Below, in pieces: positions 53,210-64,000 of a stretch of 64,000 nt of DNA. The notes under the pieces were generated by a model that searched no databases, was not told the DNA's origin, and was given only the letters and a program-made list of their open reading frames with translations. Made by a program: the position numbers and the translations under genes. The first letter of the stretch is position 1, and each line of letters starts with the position of its first letter. Origin of the DNA: an uncultured Pelagibacteraceae bacterium (GTDB lineage Bacteria; Pseudomonadota; Alphaproteobacteria; Pelagibacterales; Pelagibacteraceae); NCBI GenBank assembly GCA_902536385.1, contig CACAWY010000001.1, positions 88,458-152,457 of the forward strand. The letters are read 5' to 3'.

Positions 53210-54368
53210 ATCTTTAAATCTAAATTTTGGACCTCAACATCCAGCGGCGCATGGAGTTTTGCGACTAATTTTAGAACTTGATGGAGAAGTAGTTGAAAAA
53301 GCGGATCCACATATAGGACTTTTACATAGAGGCACAGAAAAACTAATTGAGCAAAAGACGTATACTCAAGCTTTACCTTATTTCGATAGATTAGATTATG
53401 TAGCACCTATGAATCAGGAGCATGCTTTTGCACTTGCAGCAGAAAAACTTTTGAACATAGAGGTTCCGATTAGAGCTAAATATATCAGAGTAATTTTTTG
53501 TGAAATTGGAAGAATACTTAGCCATATTTTAAATGTCACAACCCAAGCTTTGGATGTTGGCGCATTAACACCTTCTTTGTGGGGTTTTGAAGAGAGAGAA
53601 ACGCTAATGACGTTTTATGAGAGAGCATCAGGCTCAAGGCTGCATGCAAATTACTTTAGAACAGGTGGAGTTCACCAAGATATACCTCTTAAATTAATTG
53701 ACGATATAGAGAAGTTTTGTAAATCTTTTCCAAAAATCATTGATGATTTAGAGGGATTATTGACAGATAATCGTATTTTTAAGCAACGAAATGTTGAAAT
53801 CGGAATCGTATCAAAACAAGAAGCATTAGATCATAGTTTTTCTGGAGTGATGCTTAGAGGGTCAGGTGTTCCTTGGGATTTAAGGAGATCACAACCTTAC
53901 GAAATATATAAAGATTTAGAATTTAAAATTCCCATCGGAAAAAATGGTGACTGTTATGATAGATATTTATGCAGAATTGAAGAAATGAGAGAAAGTGTAA
54001 AAATAATTTTACAATGTATCGATAAACTTCCTAAGGGCCCAGTCAAATCCATAGATGGAAAAATTTCGCCACCTAATAGGGAGGATTTAAAACAATCTAT
54101 GGAGGCCCTTATTCATCACTTTAAATTATTTACGGAAGGTTATAGAGTTCCTAAGGGGGATGTTTATACCGCTGTTGAAGCTCCCAAAGGCGAGTTTGGA
54201 GTTTACTTAATTTCTGATGGAAGCAATAAACCTTACCGTTGTAAGATAAGAGCACCAGGATTCTCACATCTTCAAGCAATGGATTACTTAATAAGGGGTC
54301 ACATGTTAGCAGATGTGCCTGCAGTTCTTGGATCTTTAGATATTGTATTTGGAGAAGTAGATAGATGA
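53193..54368 (+). CDS. nuoD: NADH-quinone oxidoreductase subunit D
   Basis: A 391-residue 49 kDa-family subunit that forms the quinone-binding pocket with NuoB. I chose the ATG at 53193 because the protein then starts shortly before [17 protein letters not shown], the family start; an ATG at 53109 would add an unconserved 28-residue extension lying in nuoC. Quinone-site landmarks HRGTEKL and the C-terminal DIVFGEVDR are intact. Confidence 0.98.
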   Translation: MVKKTKSLNLNFGPQHPAAHGVLRLILELDGEVVEKADPHIGLLHRGTEKLIEQKTYTQALPYFDRLDYVAPMNQEHAFALAAEKLLNIEVPIRAKYIRVIFCEIGRILSHILNVTTQALDVGALTPSLWGFEERETLMTFYERASGSRLHANYFRTGGVHQDIPLKLIDDIEKFCKSFPKIIDDLEGLLTDNRIFKQRNVEIGIVSKQEALDHSFSGVMLRGSGVPWDLRRSQPYEIYKDLEFKIPIGKNGDCYDRYLCRIEEMRESVKIILQCIDKLPKGPVKSIDGKISPPNREDLKQSMEALIHHFKLFTEGYRVPKGDVYTAVEAPKGEFGVYLISDGSNKPYRCKIRAPGFSHLQAMDYLIRGHMLADVPAVLGSLDIVFGEVDR

Positions 54369-54970
54369 GTTTAAAAAAAGTTCATGATCAACAACCAAAA
54401 GAATTTGAATTTTCTAAGGAAAATTTTGAAAAAGCTGAAGAAATTTTAAAAAGATATCCAAAAAAAAATAAAAAAAGTGCTGTAATGCCTTTTCTTTATC
54501 TAGCTCAAAAGCAAAATGATAATTGGATTCCTCTAGCAGCAATGAAATATATAGCAAATCTTTTGTCAATGCCCTACATCTCAGTTTATGAAGTTGCAAC
54601 ATTTTATACAATGTACAATCTAGCACCAGTAGGGAAACATTTTGTGCAAGTCTGTACAACAACACCTTGCTTAATCCGAGGTGCAGATAAAATTGTCAAA
54701 CTCTGCAAAGAAAAAATATCGCCTAACGAAAACCAAATTTCTAATAAAGGAAACTGTTCATGGATTGAAGTAGAGTGTTTAGGTGCATGCGTAAGCGCTC
54801 CAATGATACAAGTGAATGATGATTACTACGAAGATCTTGATGAAAAAAGTGCTAAAGAAATTCTCGAGTCACTTATTAAAGACAAACCATTAAAACCTGG
54901 CTCTTATAAGGGTCGAAAAAATACAGCTCCTGAAAAAAAACAACCAATAAATAAGGAAAATCATGCTTAA
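54365..54970 (+). CDS. nuoE: NADH-quinone oxidoreductase subunit E
   Basis: A 201-residue 24 kDa-family subunit carrying the [2Fe-2S] cluster N1a. The ligands C97, C102, C138 and C142 fit the CxxxxC...CxxxC pattern. The C-terminal 35 residues are a Lys/Pro-rich extension after ESLIKDKP, as in other alphaproteobacterial NuoE. It overlaps nuoD by 4 nt and nuoF by 8 nt. Confidence 0.97.
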   Translation: MSLKKVHDQQPKEFEFSKENFEKAEEILKRYPKKNKKSAVMPFLYLAQKQNDNWIPLAAMKYIANLLSMPYISVYEVATFYTMYNLAPVGKHFVQVCTTTPCLIRGADKIVKLCKEKISPNENQISNKGNCSWIEVECLGACVSAPMIQVNDDYYEDLDEKSAKEILESLIKDKPLKPGSYKGRKNTAPEKKQPINKENHA

Positions 54971-56294
54971 AGAGGAAAATAAGATATTTAAAAATCTTTA
55001 TAACGATCTTGGATGGGAAATTGATAATGCAATTAAAAGAGATGATTGGAAAGATACTAGAAATATAATCTCAAAAGGTAGAGAGTGGATTATTAATGAA
55101 GTGAAAACTTCAGAACTTAGGGGAAGGGGTGGAGCTGGTTTCTCTACTGGCCTCAAATGGTCTTTTGCCCCAAAAAAAGTTGGATCTAGACCTCATTACC
55201 TGGTTATTAATGCAGATGAGTCAGAGCCAGGAACATGCAAAGATAGGGACATATTAAGATTTGAACCACAAAAATTAATTGAAGGATGCCTAATAGCTGG
55301 TTACGCAGTCAATGCTCACATTTGTTACATCTACATAAGAGGAGAGTATTTAAATGAAGGCAAAAGATTACAAAATGCAATTGATCAAGCTTACAAAAAA
55401 AACTTCCTAGGAAAAAATGCTTGTGGGTCCGGATGGGATTTTGATATTCATATTCATTATGGAGCTGGCGCCTATATTTGCGGTGAAGAAACTGCTTTAT
55501 TAGAGAGTATAGAGGGAAACAAAGGTCAACCAAGACTAAAGCCGCCTTTTCCAGCTTTAGTAGGTTTATATGGCTGTCCAACAATAGTAAACAATGTTGA
55601 AACTATAGCGGTTGTTCCAACAATTTTAAGAAGAGGAGGAAAATGGTTTGCATCGATAGGTAAACCAAAAAACACTGGCACAAAAATATTCTGCATATCT
55701 GGAAATGTAAATTCACCGTGTAATGTTGAAGAAGAAATGGGGATACCTTTAAAAGAATTAATTGAAAAACATGCTGGTGGAGTGATAGGGGGATGGGACA
55801 ATCTTCAAGCAGTTATACCTGGTGGATCCTCAATGCCTTTATTACCAAAAAAAATATGTGATACGATCACAATGGATTTTGATAAGTTAATTGAGCATAA
55901 AAGCGGTTTAGGCACAGCGGGAATTGTAGTTATAAATAAAGACCAAGATATCGTTGCTTGTATGGCAAGAATAGCTAGATTTTATAAACACGAGAGCTGT
56001 GGTCAATGCACACCTTGCAGAGAAGGTGCAGGATGGATGTGGAGAATATTAGATAGGGTCGTAAAAAGAAAAGCAACTTTTAGTGATATTGATTTGTTGT
56101 CAGACGTTACAAAACAAATTGAAGGCCATACAATTTGTGCGTTTGGAGAAGGATCTGCTTGGCCAGTTCAGGGTTTGTTACGTCATTTTAGAAAAGAAAT
56201 TGAAAGTCGCTGCAGAGACGAGCCTTTAATTAAGAAGAAAACTAATAACCCATATTTAGTTGATCAACATTTACTGGAAAGCAAGAATGCCTAA
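54963..56294 (+). CDS. nuoF: NADH-quinone oxidoreductase subunit F (NADH/FMN-binding)
   Basis: A 443-residue 51 kDa-family subunit that oxidises NADH at FMN. The NADH-binding loop GRGGAGF is at 54-60, and the FMN region includes [12 protein letters not shown]. Cluster N3 ligands are C346, C349, C352 and C392 ([11 protein letters not shown] and ICAFGEG). The end overlaps nuoG by 8 nt. Confidence 0.98.
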   Translation: MLKEENKIFKNLYNDLGWEIDNAIKRDDWKDTRNIISKGREWIINEVKTSELRGRGGAGFSTGLKWSFAPKKVGSRPHYLVINADESEPGTCKDRDILRFEPQKLIEGCLIAGYAVNAHICYIYIRGEYLNEGKRLQNAIDQAYKKNFLGKNACGSGWDFDIHIHYGAGAYICGEETALLESIEGNKGQPRLKPPFPALVGLYGCPTIVNNVETIAVVPTILRRGGKWFASIGKPKNTGTKIFCISGNVNSPCNVEEEMGIPLKELIEKHAGGVIGGWDNLQAVIPGGSSMPLLPKKICDTITMDFDKLIEHKSGLGTAGIVVINKDQDIVACMARIARFYKHESCGQCTPCREGAGWMWRILDRVVKRKATFSDIDLLSDVTKQIEGHTICAFGEGSAWPVQGLLRHFRKEIESRCRDEPLIKKKTNNPYLVDQHLLESKNA

Positions 56295-58344
56295 AATTAC
56301 TATAAATGGTAAAGAAATAGAATTTGATAAAGGGATGACTGTGTTACAAGCTTGTGAACTTGCAGGAGTAGAAATTCCAAGATTTTGTTATCACGAGAAA
56401 CTTTCAATAGCTGGAAATTGCAGAATGTGTCTTGTTGAAATGGAAAAATCAGCTAAACCAATTGCTTCTTGCGCTATGCCAGCAACTGAAGGAATGAATA
56501 TAAAAACAAATACAGCACTTGTAGAGAAGGCAAGAAAAGGAGTAATGGAATTTTTACTTGCTAATCATCCACTTGATTGTCCAGTCTGTGATCAAGGAGG
56601 GGAATGTGATTTGCAAGATCAGTCTATGTATTATGGCGTGGACAAATCAAGATTTGTTGAAAATAAAAGACAAGTAAAAGAAAAGTATATGGGTCCATTA
56701 ATAAAAACCCAAATGACAAGATGTATTCACTGCACCAGATGTGTAAGATTTGCTACCGAAATTGCCGGCGTACCAGAAATTGGAGCCATCGGCAGAGGAG
56801 AAAATATGGAGATTACAACTTATTTAGAAAAAGCAATGGAATCAGAACTATCTGCAAACGTTATCGATCTTTGCCCAGTAGGAGCTTTAACATCAAAACC
56901 TTATGCCTTTGAAGCTAGACCTTGGGAATTAAAAAAAACGGAGAGTGTAGATGTAACGGATGCAGTTGGGTCTAATATTAGAGTTGATACATACAATTGG
57001 GAGGTAAAAAGAATATTACCAAGACTTAATGAGGATATTAATGAAGAGTGGATTTCTGATAAAACACGATACTCTTGTGATGGATTGCTTAAACAAAGGT
57101 TAGATATTCCGTATATAAAAAAAGATAATAAGTTGCAAAAATCTAATTGGGATGAAGCTATTTCTATTTTGGTTGATAAAATTAAATCTATAGATCCAAG
57201 CGAAATTGGTGGTCACATAGGTGATATGGTAAATTTAGAAAATGCCTTAAGTTTTAAAAAATTTTTTTCAGTTTTGAAATGTAATAATTTAGAATTTAGA
57301 GAGAAAAAATTTTATATAAATTCATCTAAAAAAAGTAATTATATCTTCAATTCTTCAATTAAAGGTATTGAAGAGTCAGATTTAATTTTATTAATAGGAA
57401 CGAACCCTAGACTTGAAGCCACTATTCTAAATGCAAGGATAAGAAAAACATTCGTTCAAAAAGGTGTACCCATTTTCTCAATTGGAGACCCAGGCAATCT
57501 TACATACGATTATACTATAATTGGAAAACAAACAGATGATTTAAAAAAAATTTTTAATAAAGAAACTGAGTTTTCAAAAAAATTGATATCTTCAAAAAAA
57601 CCAATGATAATTATTGGTGAGTCTGCCTTAGAATTGAAAAGCGGAAAATATATTATTGAAGAATTTAAAAAATTTTTAAAAGAAAACAATTTGATAACTA
57701 AAGAGTGGAATGCTTTAAATTTTTTACCGCAAAATGCCTCTACAGTTGGTTTAATAGATCTAAAAATTTTAGCTAAAGAAGATGAAGAAAAATTTACATT
57801 TTTCGAAAAATTGAAAAATAACCGTTTTAAATTATTATATCTTTTAGGATCAGACAACTTAGAAATAAAAAAAAATAATGAATTTATTGTTTATCAAGGA
57901 AGTCATGGTGATAGAGGTGCAGAAATAGCTGACTTAGTTCTTCCATCAGCAACATTTACAGAACAAAATGGTCTTTATGAAAACTTAGAGGGAAGAGTCC
58001 AAGAATGTAAAAAAGCTTCTTACCCAATTGGGGACGCGATGGAAGACTGGAAGATATTTAACTTAATTTTAAAAAGATTAGGTAAAAATGAGAATTTGTC
58101 AAAATTTGACTCGTTAAGAGAAGAAGTTTTAAGCCTGATTCCTAATTTTACAAAAATCAATGAATTACCTAACAATATAAATGATGGAGTTAATGTTACC
58201 TCCTCAAACTTTTATAGTGAACATGTTAACTTAAAAGAACTAGATTATTTTTACTCAAATTCAATTTCTAGAGCATCTAAGACTATGAGTGAATGCCGCC
58301 AAATAAAAAACAATTTAAAGAAAACTGGTACAAATAATTTATGA
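56287..58344 (+). CDS. nuoG: NADH-quinone oxidoreductase subunit G
   Basis: A 685-residue 75 kDa-family subunit. I chose the ATG at 56287 ([13 protein letters not shown]) with GGAAAG upstream; an ATG at 56260 would add nine residues without homology. Cluster N1b ligands are C34, C45, C48 and C62; N5 uses H94, C98, C101 and C107; N4 uses C146, C149, C152 and C196. The remainder is the molybdopterin-oxidoreductase-like domain. It overlaps nuoH by 4 nt. Confidence 0.97.
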   Translation: MPKITINGKEIEFDKGMTVLQACELAGVEIPRFCYHEKLSIAGNCRMCLVEMEKSAKPIASCAMPATEGMNIKTNTALVEKARKGVMEFLLANHPLDCPVCDQGGECDLQDQSMYYGVDKSRFVENKRQVKEKYMGPLIKTQMTRCIHCTRCVRFATEIAGVPEIGAIGRGENMEITTYLEKAMESELSANVIDLCPVGALTSKPYAFEARPWELKKTESVDVTDAVGSNIRVDTYNWEVKRILPRLNEDINEEWISDKTRYSCDGLLKQRLDIPYIKKDNKLQKSNWDEAISILVDKIKSIDPSEIGGHIGDMVNLENALSFKKFFSVLKCNNLEFREKKFYINSSKKSNYIFNSSIKGIEESDLILLIGTNPRLEATILNARIRKTFVQKGVPIFSIGDPGNLTYDYTIIGKQTDDLKKIFNKETEFSKKLISSKKPMIIIGESALELKSGKYIIEEFKKFLKENNLITKEWNALNFLPQNASTVGLIDLKILAKEDEEKFTFFEKLKNNRFKLLYLLGSDNLEIKKNNEFIVYQGSHGDRGAEIADLVLPSATFTEQNGLYENLEGRVQECKKASYPIGDAMEDWKIFNLILKRLGKNENLSKFDSLREEVLSLIPNFTKINELPNNINDGVNVTSSNFYSEHVNLKELDYFYSNSISRASKTMSECRQIKNNLKKTGTNNL

Positions 58345-59348
58345 TAGAATATCTACAAATTTTAGGACTTGAAATTTATAAAATTCTATTTTTACTCATT
58401 CCTATTCTAATATCAGTAGCCATGATAGTTTGGTTAGATAGAAGAGTATGGGGGCTTGTGCAAAAAAGAAGAGGCCCAAATGTTGTTGGTCCCTTTGGTC
58501 TATTTCAAACTCTTGCTGATGCATTAAAATATATTTTTAAAGAGATTATTATTCCTGCAAGTGCTAATAAAGTCGTTTTTATACTTGCTCCAATAGTAAC
58601 TATGACATTAGCCTTAGTAGCTTGGGCTGTAATTCCGATGAGTGAGGATTTAGTTTTGTCAGATATTAATGTAGGAGTCTTATATTTATTCGCAGTTTCA
58701 TCACTTGGTGTTTATGGAATTATTATGGGAGGTTGGGCTTCTAACTCTAAATATCCTTTTCTTGGGGCTATTAGATCAGCGGCTCAAATGGTTTCTTACG
58801 AGGTTTCAATTGGCATAATTATAATTAATGTGCTTTTATGTGTTGGTTCTCTAAATTTAAAAGATATTGTTATTGCACAAGAGGAATTGTGGTATGTCAT
58901 TCCACTTTTTCCGATGTTTGTAATTTTCTTCATTTCTGCTCTGGCAGAAACTAATAGGCCTCCTTTTGATTTACCCGAAGCAGAGGCAGAACTAGTTGCA
59001 GGTTACCAAACTGAATATTCCGGAATGATGTATGCAATGTTTTGGCTTGGGGAATACGCAAACATACTATTAATGTGTGCTATGGGATCTATTCTTTTTT
59101 TAGGGGGATGGTTACCAATATTAGATATCTATCCATTAAATTTGATTCCTGCACCAGTTTGGATGATGTTAAAAATTTTATTTTTATTTTTACTTTTTGC
59201 TTTAATTAAAGCTATTGTTCCAAGATATAGATACGATCAACTTATGAGACTTGGTTGGAAGGTATTCCTACCATTCTCATTAGTATACCTTGTTCTAACA
59301 GCTAGCTTTTTATTTTATTTTGATAAATTACCTAAGGTAAATTTTTAA
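58341..59348 (+). CDS. nuoH: NADH-quinone oxidoreductase subunit H
   Basis: A 335-residue ND1-family membrane subunit with eight helices, linking the quinone tunnel to the proton pumps. The loop with [21 protein letters not shown] and the segment [23 protein letters not shown] are highly conserved. The stop overlaps nuoI by 1 nt (TAATG). Confidence 0.98.
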   Translation: MIEYLQILGLEIYKILFLLIPILISVAMIVWLDRRVWGLVQKRRGPNVVGPFGLFQTLADALKYIFKEIIIPASANKVVFILAPIVTMTLALVAWAVIPMSEDLVLSDINVGVLYLFAVSSLGVYGIIMGGWASNSKYPFLGAIRSAAQMVSYEVSIGIIIINVLLCVGSLNLKDIVIAQEELWYVIPLFPMFVIFFISALAETNRPPFDLPEAEAELVAGYQTEYSGMMYAMFWLGEYANILLMCAMGSILFLGGWLPILDIYPLNLIPAPVWMMLKILFLFLLFALIKAIVPRYRYDQLMRLGWKVFLPFSLVYLVLTASFLFYFDKLPKVNF

Positions 59349-59833
59349 TGAACTTTGGAAGAATTTTTAAAACTATATTTTTAGTAGAATTTATATCTGG
59401 TTTATACATGGCTGTAAAAGAAATGTTCAGGAAGTCAAAAACTATAAATTACCCTTTTGAAAAAGGATCAATAAGTCCAAGAATGAGAGGAGAGCATGCT
59501 TTAAGAAGATATCCAAATGGTGAGGAGAGGTGTATTGCATGTAAATTATGTGAAGCAGTTTGTCCCGCTCAGGCTATTACAATTGAGTCTACAGAGAGAT
59601 CTGATGGAAGCAGAAAAACTACTAGATATGATATTGATATGCTTAAATGTATTTATTGTGGATTATGCCAGGAGTCGTGTCCTGTAGATGCAATTGTTCA
59701 AGGACCTAATTTTGAATTTGCAACGGAAACAAGAGAAGAACTTTACTACAACAAAGAAAAACTTTTAGATAATGGTGATAGATGGGAGTCAGTTTTATCA
59801 AAAAATCTAAAATTAGATAAACCTTACAGATAA
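59348..59833 (+). CDS. nuoI: NADH-quinone oxidoreductase subunit I
   Basis: A 161-residue TYKY subunit with two [4Fe-4S] clusters, N6a and N6b. The ferredoxin motifs are C62, C65, C68, C72 and C101, C104, C107, C111. It has a membrane-proximal N-terminal helix. It abuts nuoJ. Confidence 0.98.
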   Translation: MNFGRIFKTIFLVEFISGLYMAVKEMFRKSKTINYPFEKGSISPRMRGEHALRRYPNGEERCIACKLCEAVCPAQAITIESTERSDGSRKTTRYDIDMLKCIYCGLCQESCPVDAIVQGPNFEFATETREELYYNKEKLLDNGDRWESVLSKNLKLDKPYR

Positions 59834-60460
59834 ATGATAGTTCACTCAATTTTTTTTTATTTTTTTTCAATTATTGCTATTTTTTCATCATTGATGGTGA
59901 TTACATCAAGAAGCACAATTAATTCAGTCTTTTTTTTAATTTTAGATTTTATTTCAGTAGGATGTTTATTTATTATGGTTGGTGCAGAATTTTTAGGAAT
60001 GATATTGTTGATTGTTTATGTAGGAGCGGTAGCTGTCTTATTTTTGTTTGTAGTTATGATGTTAAATGTTGCAGAGCAAAAACAATCTTGGTTTATCGGG
60101 AAAAAATCGACACACATTCCAACTGGTTTGATAGTTAGCGTATTGATCCTTTTAGAGTTACTCGTTGTGGTGGGAGGATGGAAGTATAAAGAGGATGTAA
60201 TGTCTAGTAGCACATTAGTTTTGTCGAATATTTCTAACACTCATCAGTTAGGTTTAGTTATGTACACCGATTATATTTTATATTTTCAATTAGCAGGCAT
60301 AGTTCTTCTTTTGGCAATGATCGGCGCTATTCTTCTGACATTTAGAGAAAGAAAAGGGGTAAAAAAGCAAAGCTATGTTAATCAAATTTCAAGAGGTCCC
60401 TCGACTGCTGTTGAACTTATAGAAGTTAAATCCAATCAAGGAGTTAAAATAGATGATTGA
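59834..60460 (+). CDS. nuoJ: NADH-quinone oxidoreductase subunit J
   Basis: A 208-residue ND6-family membrane subunit with five helices. The conserved [19 protein letters not shown] segment includes the helix with the pi-bulge important for coupling. The C-terminal 35 residues form a soluble tail. It overlaps nuoK by 8 nt. Confidence 0.96.
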   Translation: MIVHSIFFYFFSIIAIFSSLMVITSRSTINSVFFLILDFISVGCLFIMVGAEFLGMILLIVYVGAVAVLFLFVVMMLNVAEQKQSWFIGKKSTHIPTGLIVSVLILLELLVVVGGWKYKEDVMSSSTLVLSNISNTHQLGLVMYTDYILYFQLAGIVLLLAMIGAILLTFRERKGVKKQSYVNQISRGPSTAVELIEVKSNQGVKIDD

Positions 60461-60764
60461 GATTGGTTTAGGTCACTACCTATCATTAGGAGCAATAATT
60501 TTTTTCTTAGGAGTGATAGGGATTTTTCTTAATAGAAAAAATGTAATAGTAATATTAATGTCTATTGAGCTAATATTATTAGCAGTGAATATTAATTTAA
60601 TATCCTTTTCAATTTTTTCTGGTGATATTGTCGGTCAAATTTTTACAATGCTCATTTTAACTGTTGCCGCAGCAGAAGCGGCCATTGGTTTAGCTATTAT
60701 TGTTGTATATTATAGAAATAGAGGTTCTATAAGAGTAGAGGATATTCACGGCATGAAAGGTTAA
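60453..60764 (+). CDS. nuoK: NADH-quinone oxidoreductase subunit K
   Basis: A 103-residue ND4L-family subunit with three helices. The glutamates used in proton transfer are in [11 protein letters not shown] and [11 protein letters not shown]. It abuts nuoL. Confidence 0.97.
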   Translation: MIEIGLGHYLSLGAIIFFLGVIGIFLNRKNVIVILMSIELILLAVNINLISFSIFSGDIVGQIFTMLILTVAAAEAAIGLAIIVVYYRNRGSIRVEDIHGMKG

Positions 60765-62672
60765 ATGGAATACGCGATATTGTTTTTACCATTGATCGGT
60801 TCGCTTATTGGATACGTAGGGAGATCCTTTTCAAAATATTTTGCTGAAATTTCTACAAGCTTTTTTGTATGTATTTCAGCCGTTCTATCTATTTTTGTAT
60901 TTTGGAACGGATACCAAAACGATAATTACGGAAACTATATAATCTTTGAATGGATAAGTTCTGGTAACTTTACAGCTAACTGGTCAATAAATATTGATCC
61001 ATTAAGCTCGGTCATGCTGGTAGTAGTAACTTTTGTATCAGCTTTAGTTCATATCTACTCAATTGGTTATATGAGCCATGATCCTCACAAACCAAGGTTT
61101 ATGTCGTATCTATCGCTCTTTACTTTTTCTATGCTTGCATTAGTAGTTTCGGATAATTTTTTACAACTTTTTTTTGGGTGGGAAGGAGTTGGTTTATGTT
61201 CTTATCTATTAATTGGTTTTTGGTATAAAAAAGAAACTGCTAATAATGCTGCAATTAAAGCATTTATTGTAAATAGAATTGGAGATTTTGGTTTAGCAAT
61301 AGCGATATTTTTAATTTTCTTCTTTTTTGGAAGTATTAATTTTGATGAAGTTTTTCAAGCCACAAGTCAGAACGTTGAGAAAAATATTATATTTTTTGGC
61401 TTTGAGTTAAATCTGATAACTTTGATATGCATTTTCTTATTTATTGGAGCAATGGGTAAATCCGCCCAATTTTTACTTCACACTTGGCTTCCCGATGCGA
61501 TGGAGGGACCTACACCAGTATCAGCATTAATTCATGCTGCAACAATGGTAACCGCAGGTGTATTTCTTGTTGTAAGGTGCTCTCCTATGTTTGAGTATTC
61601 TCAAGTTGCTTTAAATTTAGTTACAGTAGTTGGATTGATAACAGCTATATTTGCTGCTTCTGTTGCATTAGTACAAAATGATATAAAAAAAATTGTTGCT
61701 TATTCAACTTGTAGTCAATTAGGTTACATGTTTTTTGCAGCAGGTTTAGGAGCTTATCATGTTGCAATGTTTCATTTATTCACACATGCTTTTTTCAAAG
61801 CATTACTATTTTTAGGTGCTGGTTCTGTAATACATGCCTTTAAAGATGAACAAGATATAAGAAAAATGGGCGGAGTTCGTAAAAAACTTCCATATACTTA
61901 TATTTTTATGCTTTTGGGTACCTTGGCGTTAACTGGTTTTCCATTTCTTTCAGGCTTTTATTCAAAAGATGCAATTATTGAATTTGCATATCTGAACAAT
62001 ACCTCACTAGGTAATTATGCAGCCTCAATTGGAATTTTTACAGCGTTTTTTACTTCAATTTATTCTTGGAGATTATTTTTTAAAACTTTCCACGGGCCTT
62101 TTAATAATAAGAAAATATCTTTAAATGATACTCATGAGTCACCACTCGTAATGTTAATACCACTTGTTTTTTTAGGTATTGGTGCAATTTTTTCTGGATT
62201 CTTATTTAAAAATACTTTTATAGGTCATCATAGTAATGATTTTTGGCAAACCTCAATCTTTTTTTTGAATGAGGTTAAACATGATACTATCCCAATTTGG
62301 TTTTTATTGACCACTCCAATTTTAGTTTTAATATCTATTCCTATCTCAATTTATTTATATATTGTTAACCCAAAGATTTTAGAAAACTTCAAAAATACTA
62401 ATTTACCCTTGTACAATTTTTTACTAAATAAATGGTATATAGATGAATTATATGAAAGAGCTTTGGTTAACCCAGCAAAAAAAATAGGTTCTTTTTTTTG
62501 GAAAAAAGGAGACATAGGTACAATAGACAAATTTGGTCCAGATGGCGTATCAAAATTAGTAAAAGTTATTTCTAATAAGACAGGACGTCTTCAAACAGGA
62601 TTTATCTATGATTATGCTTTTGTGATGCTTTTAGGTTTGTCTATTTTATTAACTTACTTGATATTAAAGTAA
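60765..62672 (+). CDS. nuoL: NADH-quinone oxidoreductase subunit L
   Basis: A 635-residue ND5-family antiporter-like subunit, the distal proton pump with a long lateral helix at its C-terminus. The conserved GWEGVGLCSYLLIGFW, LHTWLPDAMEGPTPVSALIHAATMV and KKIVAYSTCSQLGYM are all intact. It ends 1 base before nuoM. Confidence 0.98.
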   Translation: MEYAILFLPLIGSLIGYVGRSFSKYFAEISTSFFVCISAVLSIFVFWNGYQNDNYGNYIIFEWISSGNFTANWSINIDPLSSVMLVVVTFVSALVHIYSIGYMSHDPHKPRFMSYLSLFTFSMLALVVSDNFLQLFFGWEGVGLCSYLLIGFWYKKETANNAAIKAFIVNRIGDFGLAIAIFLIFFFFGSINFDEVFQATSQNVEKNIIFFGFELNLITLICIFLFIGAMGKSAQFLLHTWLPDAMEGPTPVSALIHAATMVTAGVFLVVRCSPMFEYSQVALNLVTVVGLITAIFAASVALVQNDIKKIVAYSTCSQLGYMFFAAGLGAYHVAMFHLFTHAFFKALLFLGAGSVIHAFKDEQDIRKMGGVRKKLPYTYIFMLLGTLALTGFPFLSGFYSKDAIIEFAYLNNTSLGNYAASIGIFTAFFTSIYSWRLFFKTFHGPFNNKKISLNDTHESPLVMLIPLVFLGIGAIFSGFLFKNTFIGHHSNDFWQTSIFFLNEVKHDTIPIWFLLTTPILVLISIPISIYLYIVNPKILENFKNTNLPLYNFLLNKWYIDELYERALVNPAKKIGSFFWKKGDIGTIDKFGPDGVSKLVKVISNKTGRLQTGFIYDYAFVMLLGLSILLTYLILK

Positions 62673-62673
62673 A

Positions 62674-64000
62674 ATGAACTTCCCAATATTATCAACTCTA
62701 ATTTTTTTACCTTTAATAAGTTCTCTTTTTATTCTTTTGTCAAAAGATAAAACAAACAACAAAAGCTCAATTTATATTTCTTTATTTAGCAGTGTTGCTA
62801 CATTTTTTCTTTCACTGTTTTTGTGGTATTCTTTAGATTTAAGTACTTCAGATTTTCAATTTGTTGAAGAAAAATCTTGGATAAATAATTTTATTAAATT
62901 TAAATTAGGTGTAGATGGCATATCGATACTTTTTATTGTTTTAACTACTTTTATAACTCCCATTTGTATTATCTCTTGTGTGAATAGCGTTAAAATTAGA
63001 GTTAAAGAGTTTTTGATAGCTATTTTAATCCTAGAAACATTTATGATTGGTGTGTTTTGCTCACTCGATCTAGTCATTTTTTATTTATTTTTCGAAGCAG
63101 GTTTAATACCTATGTTTTTAATTATTGGAGTTTGGGGTGGACCAAGAAGAGTTTACTCTGCTTTTAAATTTTTTCTATTTACTTTACTCGGTTCTGTTTT
63201 GATGCTTGTAGCGATAATAGTTATCTACTGGTTAACAGGCACAACTGATATAACTCAGATATATGAAATAAAAATACCAGAAGAATATCAAAATATTTTA
63301 TGGTTAGCTTTTTTAAGTTCTTTTGCAGTAAAAATGCCAATGTGGCCAGTCCACACTTGGCTACCCGATGCTCATGTCGAGGCTCCAACTGCTGGCTCTG
63401 TTATTCTTGCTGCTATCTTATTAAAAATGGCTGGATATGGTTTCTTAAGATTTTCAATACCTATGTTTCCCTTAGCTTCAGAATATTTTACTCCCTTAAT
63501 ATATACTTTAAGCTTAGTTGCAATTATTTACACTTCTCTAATCGCTCTAATGCAAGATGATATGAAGAAATTAATTGCATACTCCTCAGTAGCCCATATG
63601 GGTTATGTAACATTAGGAATTTTTACACTAACAAAACAAGGTATAGAAGGAAGTATATATCAAATGATAAGCCATGGTTTAATATCTGCAGCGCTATTTT
63701 TATGTGTTGGTGTAGTTTATGATAGGTTACACTCAAGATTGATAAGTTCTTACGGTGGTCTTGTAAATTACATACCTAAATACTCTTTTCTATTTTTAAT
63801 ATTTGCACTAGCAGCTCTTGGATTACCTGGAACTTCAGGATTTTTGGGAGAATTTTTAGTTTTAACTGGAACTTTTCAAAAAAGTTATTTATCAGCTATG
63901 ATAGCCACTTTTGGGGTAGTCTTAGGAGCTGCTTATATGCTTTGGCTTACTAAAAGAGTCATCTTTGGAACAACTAACAATTCAGAAATTAAAAATTTAA
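62674..64000 (+). CDS. nuoM: NADH-quinone oxidoreductase subunit M (partial, 3' end outside window)
   Basis: The first 442 codons of an ND4-family subunit, open to the right window edge. I translated it directly: it starts MNFPILSTLIFLPLI, has the helix with the essential Glu in FFEAGLIPMFLIIGVWGG, and the pump motif HTWLPDAHVEAPTAGSVILAA. The remaining fifty or so residues, and presumably nuoN, lie outside. Confidence 0.95.
   Translation, partial: MNFPILSTLIFLPLISSLFILLSKDKTNNKSSIYISLFSSVATFFLSLFLWYSLDLSTSDFQFVEEKSWINNFIKFKLGVDGISILFIVLTTFITPICIISCVNSVKIRVKEFLIAILILETFMIGVFCSLDLVIFYLFFEAGLIPMFLIIGVWGGPRRVYSAFKFFLFTLLGSVLMLVAIIVIYWLTGTTDITQIYEIKIPEEYQNILWLAFLSSFAVKMPMWPVHTWLPDAHVEAPTAGSVILAAILLKMAGYGFLRFSIPMFPLASEYFTPLIYTLSLVAIIYTSLIALMQDDMKKLIAYSSVAHMGYVTLGIFTLTKQGIEGSIYQMISHGLISAALFLCVGVVYDRLHSRLISSYGGLVNYIPKYSFLFLIFALAALGLPGTSGFLGEFLVLTGTFQKSYLSAMIATFGVVLGAAYMLWLTKRVIFGTTNNSEIKNL

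Noticed and set aside
57510-57857. 115-codon open frame antisense to nuoG
   Set aside because: Within a conserved complex I gene and without any motif.

Overview
The window looks like a chromosome segment from a free-living, genome-streamlined marine alphaproteobacterium of the SAR11 / Pelagibacterales type. This is inferred from very AT-rich DNA (about 30% G+C by eye), short Lys/Asn/Ile-rich proteins, almost no intergenic space, alphaproteobacterial gene neighbourhoods, and marker proteins of that lineage (NDUFA12 complex I subunit, SufU-type SUF operon, HdaA, AccB/AccC next to AroQ). No mobile element, CRISPR array, rRNA or prophage was seen. No stretch longer than 300 bases lacks a gene; the largest gaps are about 100-165 bases.

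Layout. 1-6828 (minus): an outer-membrane and cofactor operon, lptF-lptG-lptD-surA-pdxA-rsmA, with rsmA cut by the window edge. 6902-8819 (plus): pepA-ndk. 8809-10397 (minus): purM-purN. 10422-13911 (plus): DUF2066 protein, hdaA, aspS. 13908-14729 (minus): an orphan protein matching the C-terminal part of class II ribonucleotide reductase. 14832-15669 (plus): NDUFA12 and a DUF2155 protein. 15666-17864 (minus): aroQ-accB-accC. 17898-18876 (plus): thiS-thiG. 18868-20727 (minus): an RNase E/G without any cysteine. 20870-26502 (plus): PBP1A, prfB (with the classical +1 programmed frameshift) and an AsmA-like protein. 26489-29554: tyrS (minus), anmK (plus) and an alpha/beta hydrolase (minus). 29685-35798 (plus): iscR-sufBCDS-sufU-sufT-sufA. 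35859-39284: a eukaryote-like long glutaminase with ankyrin repeats (plus), convergent with glutamine synthetase (minus). 39408-41356: an EamA transporter and a WecA/MraY-type transferase. 41390-47257: tRNA-Leu, tig, clpP, clpX, lon. 47262-51269: a small accessory block of a GT17-like glycosyltransferase, an 850-residue three-domain sugar-modifying fusion, and a zinc-ribbon membrane protein. 51370-64000: tRNA-Val, tRNA-Asp and the complex I operon nuoA to nuoM, with nuoM running off the end.

How it works together. Most of the window is core housekeeping: LPS transport and envelope assembly, proteolysis, purine, thiazole and fatty-acid precursor synthesis, Fe-S cluster assembly and respiration. 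The SUF system can supply the many clusters of complex I, and both regions carry a Fur-box-like sequence sharing the 12-mer TTGATAATGATT. The glutaminase/GlnA pair sets opposite reactions side by side. The accessory carbohydrate block sits where many alphaproteobacteria carry hupB between lon and the tRNA/nuo region.

General architecture. Consecutive genes often overlap by 1 nt (TAATG) or 4 nt (ATGA), and all nine convergent gene pairs either overlap or are 3-4 nt apart, leaving no room for terminators between them. The strongest points for follow-up are the SDR-cupin-methyltransferase fusion, the orphan NrdJ-like protein, the KGA-like glutaminase, the cysteine-free RNase E/G and the Fur-like sites.
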